Shown here: piece by piece, positions 1 through 8,306 of the stretch
Position numbering within the stretch: position 1 is the stretch's first letter
How the letters are laid out: each line of letters opens with the position of its first letter
From: Chloroflexota bacterium
GTDB taxonomy: Bacteria > Chloroflexota > Dehalococcoidia > Lucifugimonadales > GCA-2722455
Length of the DNA stretch: 64,000 nt
Direction of reading: 5' to 3'
Assembly: GCA_002722455.1 (NCBI GenBank)
Contig: PBMB01000012.1
Location: 62,001-126,000 of the forward strand
Notes under the pieces: generated by a model
What the model saw: the letters and a program-made list of their open reading frames with translations, nothing else
Told to the model about the DNA's origin: nothing
Database searches by the model: none
Translations under genes and position numbers: made by a program

Positions 1-1
1 T

Positions 2-751
2 GTTAAAGAAGATCGTTCCTTAAAACCTACACAATATGCAATTGACTTACATAAACACATTAAAGAATCACTAGATTTATTAAATGATAGCAATAAAATT
101 CATTCCAAATTTGATCCCAAAACGAGCAAAAGAACTTTTAAAATCGGATCTCATTCTATTTTTGATAATTTGTTTTTTATAAAGTTAAGAAATAAAGTGA
201 AATCAGTTGCCCCCAATGTTAAGATTGAACTCACCAACTTAAGTTTTCAAGAAGATTTACATGAAAATGCATTAAGATTAAGACATATAGACGCTATGAT
301 AGGATTAAATACATTAAGTTCTCTGACTTTTAATTCAAAAAAAATCGCTGAATATGATATCAAAGTAATTTGTAGTAAAAACCATCCAAGGTTAAAAGAA
401 TCTCTAACTATTGAACAGTATTTACAAGAGGAACATGCAGTTTGGATTAATCAAGAATCTTCTAAAAATACGATAATGTTTAAAATTGATGGGGAAAGAA
501 AAATTGTTTATACTTCAAACTCTCTTTTCAATGTTATTCATAATGTATCTCAAAGTGATATAGTTTCTTTATTCTCTGAAAAATTATTAAAACATTTTAA
601 TTTAATTGACTCAGTTAAAGTTCTCGAACCACCTTTTAAAACAAGAGATATACCCTTAAATTTAACTTGGCACAAAAGGATTGACAAAGATAAAGGATTT
701 ATTTGGTTAAGAGGAATTATTGAAGAAATATTTAAAGAATTAGAAGAATAA
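2..751 (+). CDS. LysR-family transcriptional regulator, 5' truncated by window edge
   Basis: The reading frame is open from base 2, upstream of the TTG start used in the ORF track. The first residues (VKEDRSLKPTQYAIDL) fit the end of a LysR winged HTH, where the pattern is usually R..r...PT..G..L. The rest looks like the periplasmic-binding-protein-like effector domain of LysR proteins. The first ~50 residues lie outside the window. It converges on the nitroreductase gene, so it need not regulate it. The effector is unknown. Family call is good, target is unknown. Confidence 0.75.
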   Translation, partial: VKEDRSLKPTQYAIDLHKHIKESLDLLNDSNKIHSKFDPKTSKRTFKIGSHSIFDNLFFIKLRNKVKSVAPNVKIELTNLSFQEDLHENALRLRHIDAMIGLNTLSSLTFNSKKIAEYDIKVICSKNHPRLKESLTIEQYLQEEHAVWINQESSKNTIMFKIDGERKIVYTSNSLFNVIHNVSQSDIVSLFSEKLLKHFNLIDSVKVLEPPFKTRDIPLNLTWHKRIDKDKGFIWLRGIIEEIFKELEE

Positions 752-764
752 CAATATCGTGAAT

Positions 765-792
765 AACCACCACATCAAGGTAGTGGTTTCTT
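765..792 (+). terminator. hairpin after LysR gene
   Basis: AACCAC pairs with GTGGTT around a 12-nt loop 14 bases after the stop codon. It is followed by TTTCTT and is probably a first, weak terminator. Confidence 0.5.
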
Positions 793-795
793 ATT

Positions 796-829
796 AAAGT
801 AAAACCTCTTCGAGAGGTTTTACTTTTTT
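796..829. terminator. bidirectional terminator between LysR and nfsB
   Basis: AGTAAAACCTC/GAGGTTTTACT forms an 11-bp stem on a TTCG loop, with a T-run on the + side. It lies between two convergent genes and overlaps the 3' end of the nitroreductase gene. Confidence 0.85.
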
Positions 830-1484
830 ATATTATTGAAATAATATCTTCTTGTTTCAATCTTGCTTTTGGCAATCCAAAATTATAATCCTCTTCATTT
901 TTATGATAACCCATAGCTATTGCAACACTACAAACGTGACCGTCAAGCTCATCTTTAAATTCTTCTGCTATTAAGTCTGAATCTATCCCCTCCATTGTTG
1001 TTGAATCTATTTTTAATCTTGCTAGAACATGAAGTAGATTTCCCAATGATAAATACACTTGAGCTTTTGTCCAAGACTCATTGTAGCCATTTTCGTCTGT
1101 ATTATCTTCTGCAAATGCATATGCACCCATAAAAGTTTCATATTTTTCTTTTGGAAGATGACCAGAAATAACCTCTTCGTCTACTCTTTTACTGAATTTT
1201 TCTTTTGTGAATTTTGGATCGTGAGCCAATAAAATTGTATGAGAAGCTTCTTTTGCATGGATTTGATTAAATTGATGCTTGTTTTTAAATGTTTCATGAA
1301 AACGTGCTTTTGCCTCTTCACTTTCTATTATTATAAATTTCCAAGGTTGAGAATTTATAGAAGAAGCAGAAAGTCTTAATGTTTCCTTTATTATTTCAAT
1401 ATCTTCTCTTGATATTTTTTTATTTTTATCATATTTTTTTGCTGTGTATCTATTTTTTAAGTCATTTATTATTTCTGATTTCAT
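828..1484 (-). CDS. nfsB: NfsB-type oxygen-insensitive NAD(P)H nitroreductase
   Basis: 218 residues, the usual NfsB length. FMN-dependent nitroreductases of this family reduce nitroaromatics and quinones with two electrons as cytoplasmic homodimers. Visible family features are the N-terminal RYTAKKYD (compare RHSTKAFD in E. coli NfsB), the FMN-site SSINSQPWKF, the middle WTKAQVYLSLGNLL, EGID near residue 165, and the C-terminal GLPKARL. The SD AAGGAAG precedes the ATG. It is convergent with the LysR gene. The symbol follows family resemblance and the physiological substrate is not shown. Confidence 0.88.
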   Translation of the reverse strand: MKSEIINDLKNRYTAKKYDKNKKISREDIEIIKETLRLSASSINSQPWKFIIIESEEAKARFHETFKNKHQFNQIHAKEASHTILLAHDPKFTKEKFSKRVDEEVISGHLPKEKYETFMGAYAFAEDNTDENGYNESWTKAQVYLSLGNLLHVLARLKIDSTTMEGIDSDLIAEEFKDELDGHVCSVAIAMGYHKNEEDYNFGLPKARLKQEDIISII

Positions 1485-1631
1485 TTTATACCTTCCTTAT
1501 TTTTATTTGTTATTATTTGACAGAAGTCTCATTTTTGAATGTAAATACTACTCTCTTTTTGGCGTTTGTCAATTTTCTGGCTTTTTATTATTATTTGCAA
1601 ATTTTAATTACAATCACAATTTTATATTTTA

Positions 1632-1661
1632 AAAAGCCAACTTTTTAAAAGTGGCTTTTTT
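1632..1661 (+). terminator. hairpin between nfsB and the next + gene
   Basis: AAAAGCCA/TGGCTTTT stem followed by a T-run. It sits upstream of the gene at 1724 and downstream of no + gene, so it may insulate that promoter or end antisense transcripts. Confidence 0.55.
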
Positions 1662-1723
1662 GTTGATATACTTTTTTTTTTATTGTATTATGACGCAAAA
1701 TAAAATACATAAGGTAACTAAGA

Positions 1724-2290
1724 ATGTCTAATTTAACTACTCTATCAAAACAAATTGCTGCACTTTCAGCTCTTAAAACAACAAACAAAAATCAACCTTT
1801 TTCTGACTTTCTTATCGAGCTATCAGAACACGATAAAGAAGAACTTTTGGTAGAACATGCTTATTCCATTAAGAGTATTGACGTTCATCCTGACCTCTTT
1901 GATACTTTTGGTCAAGTTCAAGAAGCTATCCTTAACAAACAATTTTTATTTGAAGAGATTTTAAGCTCTATTCAATCTAATTTTAACAATGATTTTAATC
2001 AAGCTCTTGTTTCTCCGTTAATTATTCAACTTTATATTGAAAACGAAAAAAACTTAATGCCTTGGGTTGTTAAAGCTATGGTGGACATGGATAAAACAAC
2101 ATTAACAACTGCATTTGAAGAAATTACAAAAGAAACTGAAACAGACAATCCAGAATTCACACTTGAACAAAAACACGGATATGGATTTGAACATGTAGAC
2201 GATTTTAATCAAGAAATGTATAAAATTGTTGACGAAATTAAACTTTTTTCTTCTGAAATTTCATTAACTCTTTTTGATAATATTGCTTGA
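1724..2290 (+). CDS. conserved-looking protein of unknown function
   Basis: 188 residues, soluble, no signal peptide or membrane segment. It is acidic and largely helical by composition, with Phe/Asn-rich patches (for example IQSNFNNDFNQAL). The ATG follows TAAGGTAACTAAGA, an acceptable SD. A TATTAT box lies about 40 bases upstream, after a terminator hairpin, so the gene is probably monocistronic. I recognise no family. Confidence 0.75.
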   Translation: MSNLTTLSKQIAALSALKTTNKNQPFSDFLIELSEHDKEELLVEHAYSIKSIDVHPDLFDTFGQVQEAILNKQFLFEEILSSIQSNFNNDFNQALVSPLIIQLYIENEKNLMPWVVKAMVDMDKTTLTTAFEEITKETETDNPEFTLEQKHGYGFEHVDDFNQEMYKIVDEIKLFSSEISLTLFDNIA

Positions 2291-2315
2291 TTAAAAAAAC
2301 TTTAATTGATATAAT
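2287..2315 (+). promoter_or_regulatory. extended -10 promoter for structured RNA
   Basis: TTGATT and TATAAT separated by 17 bases, with TG one base before the -10 (TGATATAAT at 2307-2315). Transcription should start near 2321. Confidence 0.8.
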
Positions 2316-2320
2316 ATAAA

Positions 2321-2515
2321 AACGTTGTAGAACTAGACTAAAAAATTACACGGTGATGAGCCAAAGCGTAATAGCTGCCAATGTAACTTCCCAAAGTAAG
2401 TAGTGTACAATGCTTATACTAAGAGTTCGGAAGTGCGATGTGCGTAGAAGCAGCCAATAGTGTTTAATTTGGAGTTCGTCTAGTCAGGACTGAGAACCTC
2501 TGCAACGATCAATTC
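2321..2515 (+). ncRNA. structured RNA/leader with nested long-range helices
   Basis: The region between promoter and the 2532 gene pairs with itself at several levels. GUUGUAGA (2324-2331) pairs with UCUGCAAC (2499-2506). ACUAGAC (2332-2338) pairs perfectly with GUCUAGU (2478-2484). Inside are GCUGC/GCAGC, ACUUCC/GGAAGU and AGUGUA/UAUACU, all in nested order. No terminator separates it from the next gene, so it is either a long regulatory leader or an RNA processed from the mRNA. It is not tmRNA, RNase P or 6S by the signatures I know. Helices were found by eye. Confidence 0.7.
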
Positions 2516-2531
2516 AACTCAATTTTTATAT

Positions 2532-3050
2532 ATGCCTACATTTGAAAAAGAAAAAACTAAAACACTCATTTTACTCATTTTAAATGAGTTTGGATCTATT
2601 TCTAAACAAAATCTAAACAATATAATTTATTATCTAGATGTCTGTCATCTAGTTGAAAATGGTCGATATATAACAAAAACTCTTTATTATAAAACCAAAG
2701 GTGGTTTTATTTCAAAAGATATAATTTCATTAATTGAAGAAATGAAAGAACACCCTTTTTTAATGGAGTGCAATGGCTCTCTAAAGTCATTCGTAACAAA
2801 TTCAGATTATGTTCGAAAATATTTTATTTATTCTGACGAATTTTCCCTTTCTGATATGCGAACATACATTGAGTTCTTAAAAAATTCATTTGAATTCTGC
2901 AATTTAAATCTTTCAGATTCATTTCAAAGTGTTGTATTTAACATTGTTTGGGAACAAAAAAAATTATATGAAGAAATGACAATACATGATTCCGCTAAAT
3001 CCACTGGTGACACTGCATTAATTGAATTCTTAAAGACTTCTTACTATTGA
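2532..3050 (+). CDS. Panacea/SocA-like (DUF4065-type) protein, probable antitoxin-family fold
   Basis: 172 residues. The first 70 residues (LLILNEFGSISKQNLNNIIYYLDVCH...GRYITKTLYY) resemble the Panacea/DUF4065 pattern, in which a helix-rich N-terminus is followed by LlYfad..H....Gr.it...Y. Panacea proteins serve as antitoxins to varied toxins or as proteolytic adaptors (SocA). No toxin-like partner is obvious next door. The ATG has no clear SD and follows directly on the structured RNA, so translation may depend on RNA folding. The match is by eye. Confidence 0.5.
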   Translation: MPTFEKEKTKTLILLILNEFGSISKQNLNNIIYYLDVCHLVENGRYITKTLYYKTKGGFISKDIISLIEEMKEHPFLMECNGSLKSFVTNSDYVRKYFIYSDEFSLSDMRTYIEFLKNSFEFCNLNLSDSFQSVVFNIVWEQKKLYEEMTIHDSAKSTGDTALIEFLKTSYY

Positions 3051-3107
3051 TTTTAATTATTTATATATGCTACAATTATGATGATTAATAAGTAGCAGGT
3101 AAAAATA

Positions 3108-3524
3108 ATGAAAAAGCCAGAAACGATTCAAACAGAACAAACACTCGTTGATAAGATTTGTAAAATTCATGGTGAAACACCTGAAACAAAAGGTGATTTA
3201 CTTTTTGCTGAATATTATGTTCCTTATGTTTATGAATCTTTTTTTGTTAAAAAACGTTATTTTTTAGTTAAAATGGTTACTGCAGAAGCTGAAATTAATC
3301 GAACTTTGAGTGTTGAAAATTGGGCTGTTGGTATTATTGAATGTAAAGATCAAAACACACTTGAACATTGTATGGCTTATATCTTTGAAAATACTAACTA
3401 TGATCGTAATATTCGTCAATATATCGAAATTGAAGAAGGTCGTCATTACAACGAAAAAGATCTTAAAGCATTTAAAGCCAATAACCCTGACGTTATATTT
3501 GAAGAAGTCGGTTCGGGTTTGTAA
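3108..3524 (+). CDS. protein of unknown function, first gene of a three-gene unit
   Basis: 138 residues, soluble, with a mixed alpha/beta-looking centre (FLVKMVTAEAEINRTLSVENWAVGIIEC). A promoter-like TGCTACAAT lies about 40 bases upstream and an SD (GCAGGT) precedes the ATG. Its stop codon overlaps the next start by one base (TAATG), indicating translational coupling with the 3524 gene. No family recognised. Confidence 0.75.
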   Translation: MKKPETIQTEQTLVDKICKIHGETPETKGDLLFAEYYVPYVYESFFVKKRYFLVKMVTAEAEINRTLSVENWAVGIIECKDQNTLEHCMAYIFENTNYDRNIRQYIEIEEGRHYNEKDLKAFKANNPDVIFEEVGSGL

Positions 3525-3784
3525 TGTCAAAGTTCAATAAGATATTGCTTTCTATTTTAAACAAAACAGAAAGTAAAAAAAGAGATAATATAAAAAACAT
3601 ATTTGAATTTAAAGAATTATCTCAAAATCTTATTCCATTTGATAAAGAAAAAAACTTACTATTATCAAAAAAAGAAGATTCTAGTAAAATAAAACTCCAC
3701 CCTTTCTTTAAAACACAAGAAGCAATATATAGATATTATTACAAAACTCAAAAACAAGAAGAAAATATTAACTTAAAGGTCTAA
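3524..3784 (+). CDS. small basic protein of unknown function
   Basis: 86 residues, lysine-rich, no membrane segment. It starts inside the stop codon of the preceding gene and ends one base before the ATG of the following one. The three genes are therefore coupled. The charge pattern is consistent with a nucleic-acid-associated or adaptor protein, but nothing specific is visible. Confidence 0.7.
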   Translation: MSKFNKILLSILNKTESKKRDNIKNIFEFKELSQNLIPFDKEKNLLLSKKEDSSKIKLHPFFKTQEAIYRYYYKTQKQEENINLKV

Positions 3785-3785
3785 T

Positions 3786-5123
3786 ATGACAAGAATTACT
3801 CGACACGAAACGTTATTTGGAAAATTAACAGAACTTAAAGACGCTTCTCATTTAATTAAAGAACGAAAAGTTCAAAGTGACATTAATATCTTTAAAGTCA
3901 CTAAAGTGATTGCCGAAGATAGTATATTCCTTGGTTTCGGTAAACCTAATGTATTTCTAGGCTATTCAGAAGATGGTCTGATTAAAAAATTTGATGCTAA
4001 ATCACTTAAACGACAAAAATCAAAAGTCATTGATACGAAAGGTTGGGCGCAATCTGGTCTTATTATTGAAATTAAAAACCCTTCAAAAGAAATGAAACGT
4101 CGAATTCGTGCCTCTGCTGAAAGTTTTGTTGGTTCTTCTCATTTAACTTGTGTAAATGCTAATGCGAGAGTATTAAATCGTGCAGGGTTTACTTCAAATG
4201 GTAAAGATTTGTCTGGTTATTACTTCCCTATGAGTCTTGCGAAACAAATCGTGAGACACGGTCTTCAGTTTGAAAACAAGAGTGTTAATTTTGATATTGT
4301 AAAAACAGTTCCCAATTATCTTGAAAGCTTTGGTCTATCTGTTATTAAAGCACAATGGCTCACTTTTTATCGTCATAGCATTCGTTTTTACAAATCAAAA
4401 CAAAAGACAAACAAGTTTTTAGATATTCTTAATAAATTCAAGCACAAGATGACTGATTCTTTTTTGAAAAACAAAAAACAAAAACCATTGGAAGAAAAAG
4501 TGGTTTTATTCCCAGAAGGTTCAAACTATCGAAAAAATATTGAAGTATCTATTACTACACCTAGTAAAATTGGTTTAGGTTTAAGAATGATATGCGGTCC
4601 TCACGCCTTTTATGAAATGAAACATTCAAACGAAGAAATCGAAAGAATGCTTCCCAATAAATTAAAAGAGTATGAGAAGAAAAAATCAGGTTTATTTACT
4701 TATTTAAAGAAAAACGTATTATTTTCAAAACCTGTTGTTAACTTTATTCGCAAACATCTGGCAACAACTAAAGAAGTTATTTCGGATTCTAGTGAAAAAG
4801 ATTTATTCAACATGATTAGAACAGATACCGAAAACATTAAAAACAAATATAACCTTGTTATTACAAGTGAATCTATTTATGTTATTAAGATAGGTATTAA
4901 ATATAAAATTATTGACTGGATTTTAAGTAAACACGTTCTTTTGTCTGGATACTCACAAGACGTTCGTTTTGCAGGAGAATTTTGGAAAGACAAAGACGGT
5001 ATTATCTTTTTTAACAATAATTCTGGCACTTATGCACCAAATAAAGATACTATCCCTTATGCACAAGCTATCTTGGAACAAGCATTTCCAAACACAAAGA
5101 TAAAAAGTAAATCATTCGATTAA
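3786..5123 (+). CDS. large orphan protein with a Cys-centred N-domain and a C-terminal AGEF..NNNSGTYAP motif
   Basis: 445 residues. Residues ~110-140 (SSHLTCVNANARVLNRAGF) have the T-C-x-x-A-x-x-x-L-x-x-A-G look of NlpC/P60- or YiiX-type Cys enzymes. That is only suggestive. The C-terminal ~40 residues (VRFAGEFWKDKDGIIFFNNNSGTYAP) match a short motif, aGE....g....nN.SGhY.P, that I know from several uncharacterised bacterial and effector-like proteins. There is no signal peptide. The SD AAAGGTC overlaps the end of the upstream gene, so it is the last gene of a coupled trio. Function unknown. Confidence 0.75.
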   Translation: MTRITRHETLFGKLTELKDASHLIKERKVQSDINIFKVTKVIAEDSIFLGFGKPNVFLGYSEDGLIKKFDAKSLKRQKSKVIDTKGWAQSGLIIEIKNPSKEMKRRIRASAESFVGSSHLTCVNANARVLNRAGFTSNGKDLSGYYFPMSLAKQIVRHGLQFENKSVNFDIVKTVPNYLESFGLSVIKAQWLTFYRHSIRFYKSKQKTNKFLDILNKFKHKMTDSFLKNKKQKPLEEKVVLFPEGSNYRKNIEVSITTPSKIGLGLRMICGPHAFYEMKHSNEEIERMLPNKLKEYEKKKSGLFTYLKKNVLFSKPVVNFIRKHLATTKEVISDSSEKDLFNMIRTDTENIKNKYNLVITSESIYVIKIGIKYKIIDWILSKHVLLSGYSQDVRFAGEFWKDKDGIIFFNNNSGTYAPNKDTIPYAQAILEQAFPNTKIKSKSFD

Positions 5124-5128
5124 CAATC

Positions 5129-5156
5129 AAAAGGTCAAAGGCTATTGACCTTTTTT
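5129..5156 (+). terminator. terminator of the 3108-5123 unit
   Basis: AAAAGGTCAA/TTGACC stem with a following T6 run, starting six bases after the stop codon. Confidence 0.85.
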
Positions 5157-5217
5157 ATTGTCTTCATTATATCGCTATGGTATTATAACCATATTAAATA
5201 GTATCTCGGAGAGAAAA

Positions 5218-6036
5218 ATGTCTAGAATTCATCACCCTAACTTTGTTGAAATGATCATTCAAAAAGGGGCAAAAGAAAACGAATATATTGCTTCAGGTTT
5301 TATTACCTCTGAACACCGTCTTGATATTCAAGATTACAAAAAAAATCTTTTAAAAATGAACTTCAACGACGATGGTAAAATTGTTTTTCAATTAGAATAC
5401 CGAAATATTCTACCTAATGAAAGTGTTTTAGATTTATCAAAAAAAGAGTCATATGACATTGCCTTAACAGAATTACCTGCTCTTAATATTTGGCAAAGCT
5501 ATTATGCTCCATTTGAAGCTATTGATAAAATTTGTGATATTATCTTTATGAAAACTCAAGCACATAAAAATGACGAACTACATCGTTATGCTTTTGTTTC
5601 TGCATTCTTTTTATCAAAAGATATTTTAAATGGCAAATCTGCCAAAAAGTTTTATGCACAAGAAGTTCGTGATTCCTTTATGCATTTTTTAATTGAAGAC
5701 GAACTTGAAGTTGACAATAAAGGTGATCTTGCGAATTTATTTACCCAACCTATTTGGATTACACCAAGTGGTGAAAAATTCTTAATGCGTTCTTGTGCTC
5801 CATTATCACAAATTAATGAAATTAACCGAGTTAATCGACATATCATTAAATATAATTGTTATCCTGACGATGCACCATATTATACTAAAAACCCTAACCC
5901 TTTATACTTAGAGTTTATCAAAGAAATGTATCGTCTAGATCCAGATAATTTCTACATTACTCGTTTAATGTCAGAAGAAGAACATGAGTTTCATTCAAAA
6001 GCTTCTAATGAAGCCTTTGAAATTGTAAACTCTTAA
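5218..6036 (+). CDS. protein of unknown function (272 aa)
   Basis: The start was moved from 5158 to the ATG at 5218, behind GGAGAG, because the upstream part covers the promoter (TGGTATTAT in a palindrome). The product MSRIHHPNFVEMIIQ... is soluble. It contains a conserved-looking WQSYYAPFEAIDKICDIIF helix and a Pro/Asn-rich C-terminal part (YYTKNPNPLYLEFIKEMYRLDP). No family recognised. Confidence 0.75.
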   Translation: MSRIHHPNFVEMIIQKGAKENEYIASGFITSEHRLDIQDYKKNLLKMNFNDDGKIVFQLEYRNILPNESVLDLSKKESYDIALTELPALNIWQSYYAPFEAIDKICDIIFMKTQAHKNDELHRYAFVSAFFLSKDILNGKSAKKFYAQEVRDSFMHFLIEDELEVDNKGDLANLFTQPIWITPSGEKFLMRSCAPLSQINEINRVNRHIIKYNCYPDDAPYYTKNPNPLYLEFIKEMYRLDPDNFYITRLMSEEEHEFHSKASNEAFEIVNS

Positions 6037-6055
6037 ATAAAAAACAAAAGACATT

Positions 6056-6083
6056 AAAAAGCTTCTGGACGAAGCTTTTTTTT
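6056..6083 (+). terminator. terminator
   Basis: AAAGCTTC/GAAGCTTT stem with T8. The next promoter's TGTTATAAT begins in the same T-run. Confidence 0.85.
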
Positions 6084-6091
6084 GTTATAAT
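6083..6091 (+). promoter_or_regulatory. extended -10 promoter for 6123 gene
   Basis: TGTTATAAT, 31 bases before the ATG and directly abutting the preceding terminator. Confidence 0.75.
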
Positions 6092-6122
6092 TGTCATACA
6101 TTATTTAAAGAGAATCATTAAC

Positions 6123-6614
6123 ATGAGCATTAAAAAAGACATTGAATTACTTGAAGGCTATTCAGAAGTGTTTTCAAAAATCAAAATGAAAGCTTTATTC
6201 TTATCTAACGATTATACTGATATTTTTACTGTTTATTGGATTCCTTTTGTTTTTTACTTTTATCATGTCGATTTTCCTTTTGCAGAAATTTTCACTGACA
6301 ATGATATATTGGCAACATTTGGCATGTATTCTTTTTTCATTTCTGCTTCATTTTATTTAATGGTCGCAAGAATTAAAGAAATTATTGGAGACAAAAAAGA
6401 ATATAAAAAAATTCTTGAAGATGAGTCCTTTCAAGAATTAAACAAAATTATTAAAAAATACAATGAGGGTAAAGGTCTTCGAGAAAAAAACAACATTAAT
6501 CATTTTCATTTAAATAAAATCATTTTGGAAGACACATTAAAATCATTATCACAAGCTGAAAAGATACATAACATTAATCAGGAAGATAAAAGAGAAAAAA
6601 TAGAAAATATTTAA
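6123..6614 (+). CDS. two-pass membrane protein with cytoplasmic helical tail
   Basis: 163 residues. Two hydrophobic segments (~37-55 TVYWIPFVFYFYHVDF and ~68-85 FGMYSFFISASFYLMVA) are followed by a charged helical tail of about 75 residues rich in Lys/Glu/Asn. An AGAGAATC SD precedes the ATG. Nothing indicates an enzymatic function. Similar short inner-membrane proteins occur at several places in this window. Confidence 0.75.
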   Translation: MSIKKDIELLEGYSEVFSKIKMKALFLSNDYTDIFTVYWIPFVFYFYHVDFPFAEIFTDNDILATFGMYSFFISASFYLMVARIKEIIGDKKEYKKILEDESFQELNKIIKKYNEGKGLREKNNINHFHLNKIILEDTLKSLSQAEKIHNINQEDKREKIENI

Positions 6615-6702
6615 TAATTAGTATTAAAATATTTATTCCTTGATTTTGTTTTTAATTTATATAAAATATAAAATGTTTATTTAATGTTAAATGAGAGGAT
6701 TT

Positions 6703-7050
6703 ATGTCACATACTGATAATATAAAAAGTCGAGATTTACTTCTTTTACTTGGGTTTGTTATAGCCTTTGTCATTGGTATTTATTTTATCGATACGAATCG
6801 AGAAAATAATAAAGTATTTAATTCAGGAGATCAATCTATTTCTGAAATGACATTTTCTAATATTTCAAAAGTTTCATTGGCAAAAGACGGTGATTTTATT
6901 ATTCAAGCTGAAAATAATGAAAAACTTAAAATCAATGCGAAACTAGAAGATCTTAAGGGAGGTAAACAAATCACCTATCGAACAAACAAAATTACTGGAA
7001 ATAAAGAAATATGTATTAATAAGAAATGTTATACATATGAAAAAATGTGA
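6703..7050 (+). CDS. single-pass membrane protein with C-terminal CINKKCY
   Basis: 115 residues with the start at 6703 behind GAGAGGA rather than 6691. A transmembrane helix (~LLLLLGFVIAFVIGIYFI) is followed by a soluble domain ending in a Cys pair, ICINKKC. The next gene has the same architecture and a similar C-terminal VCIKRTC, so the two are probably distant paralogues. The disulfide-capable pair suggests a periplasmic C-terminus. Confidence 0.75.
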   Translation: MSHTDNIKSRDLLLLLGFVIAFVIGIYFIDTNRENNKVFNSGDQSISEMTFSNISKVSLAKDGDFIIQAENNEKLKINAKLEDLKGGKQITYRTNKITGNKEICINKKCYTYEKM

Positions 7051-7093
7051 TATTTTTCTTTATTTACAATTAAAATAATTTCATTTAAATCAA

Positions 7094-7122
7094 TGACGTT
7101 CCTTATTTGGAGCGTTTTTTTT
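7094..7122 (+). terminator. terminator
   Basis: ACGTTCC/GGAGCGT stem (one G-U pair) with T8. Confidence 0.75.
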
Positions 7123-7203
7123 ATTTTATTTTATATAAAAAATTAGGAGATTGAATAAAATAAGTATAGGATATTATTGTATGTAATTTTAAGGAAATGC
7201 ACC

Positions 7204-7563
7204 ATGAAGAAAAAGTTAATGCCTAAAGGAATAGGTAAAGCGGATAATGAATTATTTTCAGGCTTATTTTTATTACTATTGCTAGTTCTTAGTATTGTAG
7301 GGTTTAGTGTTTATATATTTTTAGGTGGCATCCCTGATCAAAAATACAGATCTAGTAAACTAATATCCAGTCAATCAATTGACGATATTACTATATTTAA
7401 TTACAAAACAATTATACATTCTGGTGTTTATTCTTATGTTCTTGAAGAACAAATAACTTCACCAAATGACGGTGACACTTTTGAAATTAGAAAAAGAGGT
7501 GGTGAAATTTTTGTTTGTATTAAAAGAACATGCCATAAAGTTACAAATAAAACGACAAAATAA
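7204..7563 (+). CDS. single-pass membrane protein, paralogue of the 6703 product
   Basis: 119 residues starting at 7204 behind AAGGAAA; the TTG at 7177 lies too far upstream. It has a membrane helix (GLFLLLLLVLSIVGFSVYIFL) and a soluble C-terminal domain ending with VCIKRTC, matching the CIxxxC close of the upstream gene. It has its own terminator. Confidence 0.75.
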   Translation: MKKKLMPKGIGKADNELFSGLFLLLLLVLSIVGFSVYIFLGGIPDQKYRSSKLISSQSIDDITIFNYKTIIHSGVYSYVLEEQITSPNDGDTFEIRKRGGEIFVCIKRTCHKVTNKTTK

Positions 7564-7587
7564 AAAAGCCCCCAATTGGGCTTTCTT
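7562..7587. terminator. bidirectional terminator
   Basis: AAAGCCC/GGGCTTT stem between convergent genes ending at 7563 and 7586. Confidence 0.8.
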
Positions 7588-7780
7588 ACATCTTCCATTC
7601 GAATTTATTATCGTCATTAAAATATAACTCAGAACCATCTTCAAACTTTACTGCTGTTTGATAAGGGTTGCCTTTTAAATAATAAGTTTTTATTTTTACT
7701 TCTATACCTTCTGGAATTATTAAATACCCTTTTTCATTCGATTTTTCTGCTGTCGAATGAGCTAACATTTTCTTTTTCAA
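7586..7780 (-). CDS. small protein of unknown function (64 aa)
   Basis: A beta-rich-looking short protein (GYLIIPEGIEVKIKTYYLKG...VKFEDGSELYF). It begins 14 bases after the end of the upstream minus-strand gene, with which it is probably cotranscribed. Its stop lies in the shared terminator. Real-gene status is supported by spacing and the SD AAGGGG. Confidence 0.65.
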   Translation of the reverse strand: MKKKMLAHSTAEKSNEKGYLIIPEGIEVKIKTYYLKGNPYQTAVKFEDGSELYFNDDNKFEWKM

Positions 7781-7794
7781 TTGCTACCCCTTAA

Positions 7795-8160
7795 TTATTC
7801 GCTAATGAATACACATTCATAAACTGCTTCTGAACCTGTGTATCCTGTTAATACGAATGAATATAACACATCTTCTTTTTCTGTAAATAGAATTAAAAAG
7901 GAACCACCCGTCAATATAGTTGAATCTATCATGCAAGAATTCTCTTTTAACATTTCAGACTCAAAACTTTCTAAGAAATTTTCTTCATAAAGAGAATAAG
8001 AATCTTCTTTTTCTAGTTCGTTCCATTCTTCTTCTGTTAGTCGGTCTTTGTTTTCTTTCGCATGGAAAACAATGTTTGTTTTGTTTTCTAGCTTGACTCG
8101 TTTTGCAATTTCTGTGTAACGATATTCTTTTGATTTTTGGAATAAATCTCGATTAATCAT
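7795..8160 (-). CDS. protein of unknown function (121 aa)
   Basis: An acidic protein with an N-terminal helical half and a C-terminal beta-like half (SFLILFTEKEDVLYSFVLTGYTGSEAVYECVF). The SD GAGGAGC precedes the ATG. It is the first gene of a two-gene minus-strand unit with 7586-7780. No family recognised. Confidence 0.7.
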   Translation of the reverse strand: MINRDLFQKSKEYRYTEIAKRVKLENKTNIVFHAKENKDRLTEEEWNELEKEDSYSLYEENFLESFESEMLKENSCMIDSTILTGGSFLILFTEKEDVLYSFVLTGYTGSEAVYECVFISE

Positions 8161-8306
8161 AATGTGCTCCTCTTGTGTGTTTTCTTATAATACTATATCC
8201 AACATTTCTTGTCATTGTTTTTTCTCAATATAAAGGTTTTTTTGCTTGATTTTATGCTTTTTGTTTGATATTATTCCATTATCAAATCAATAAAAGAGAT
8301 TTAAAA

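Noticed and set aside
1379-1648. 89-residue hydrophobic + ORF
   Set aside because: Phe/Leu/Tyr-only composition arises from the antisense of the Lys/Glu-rich start of nfsB and its AT-rich upstream region.
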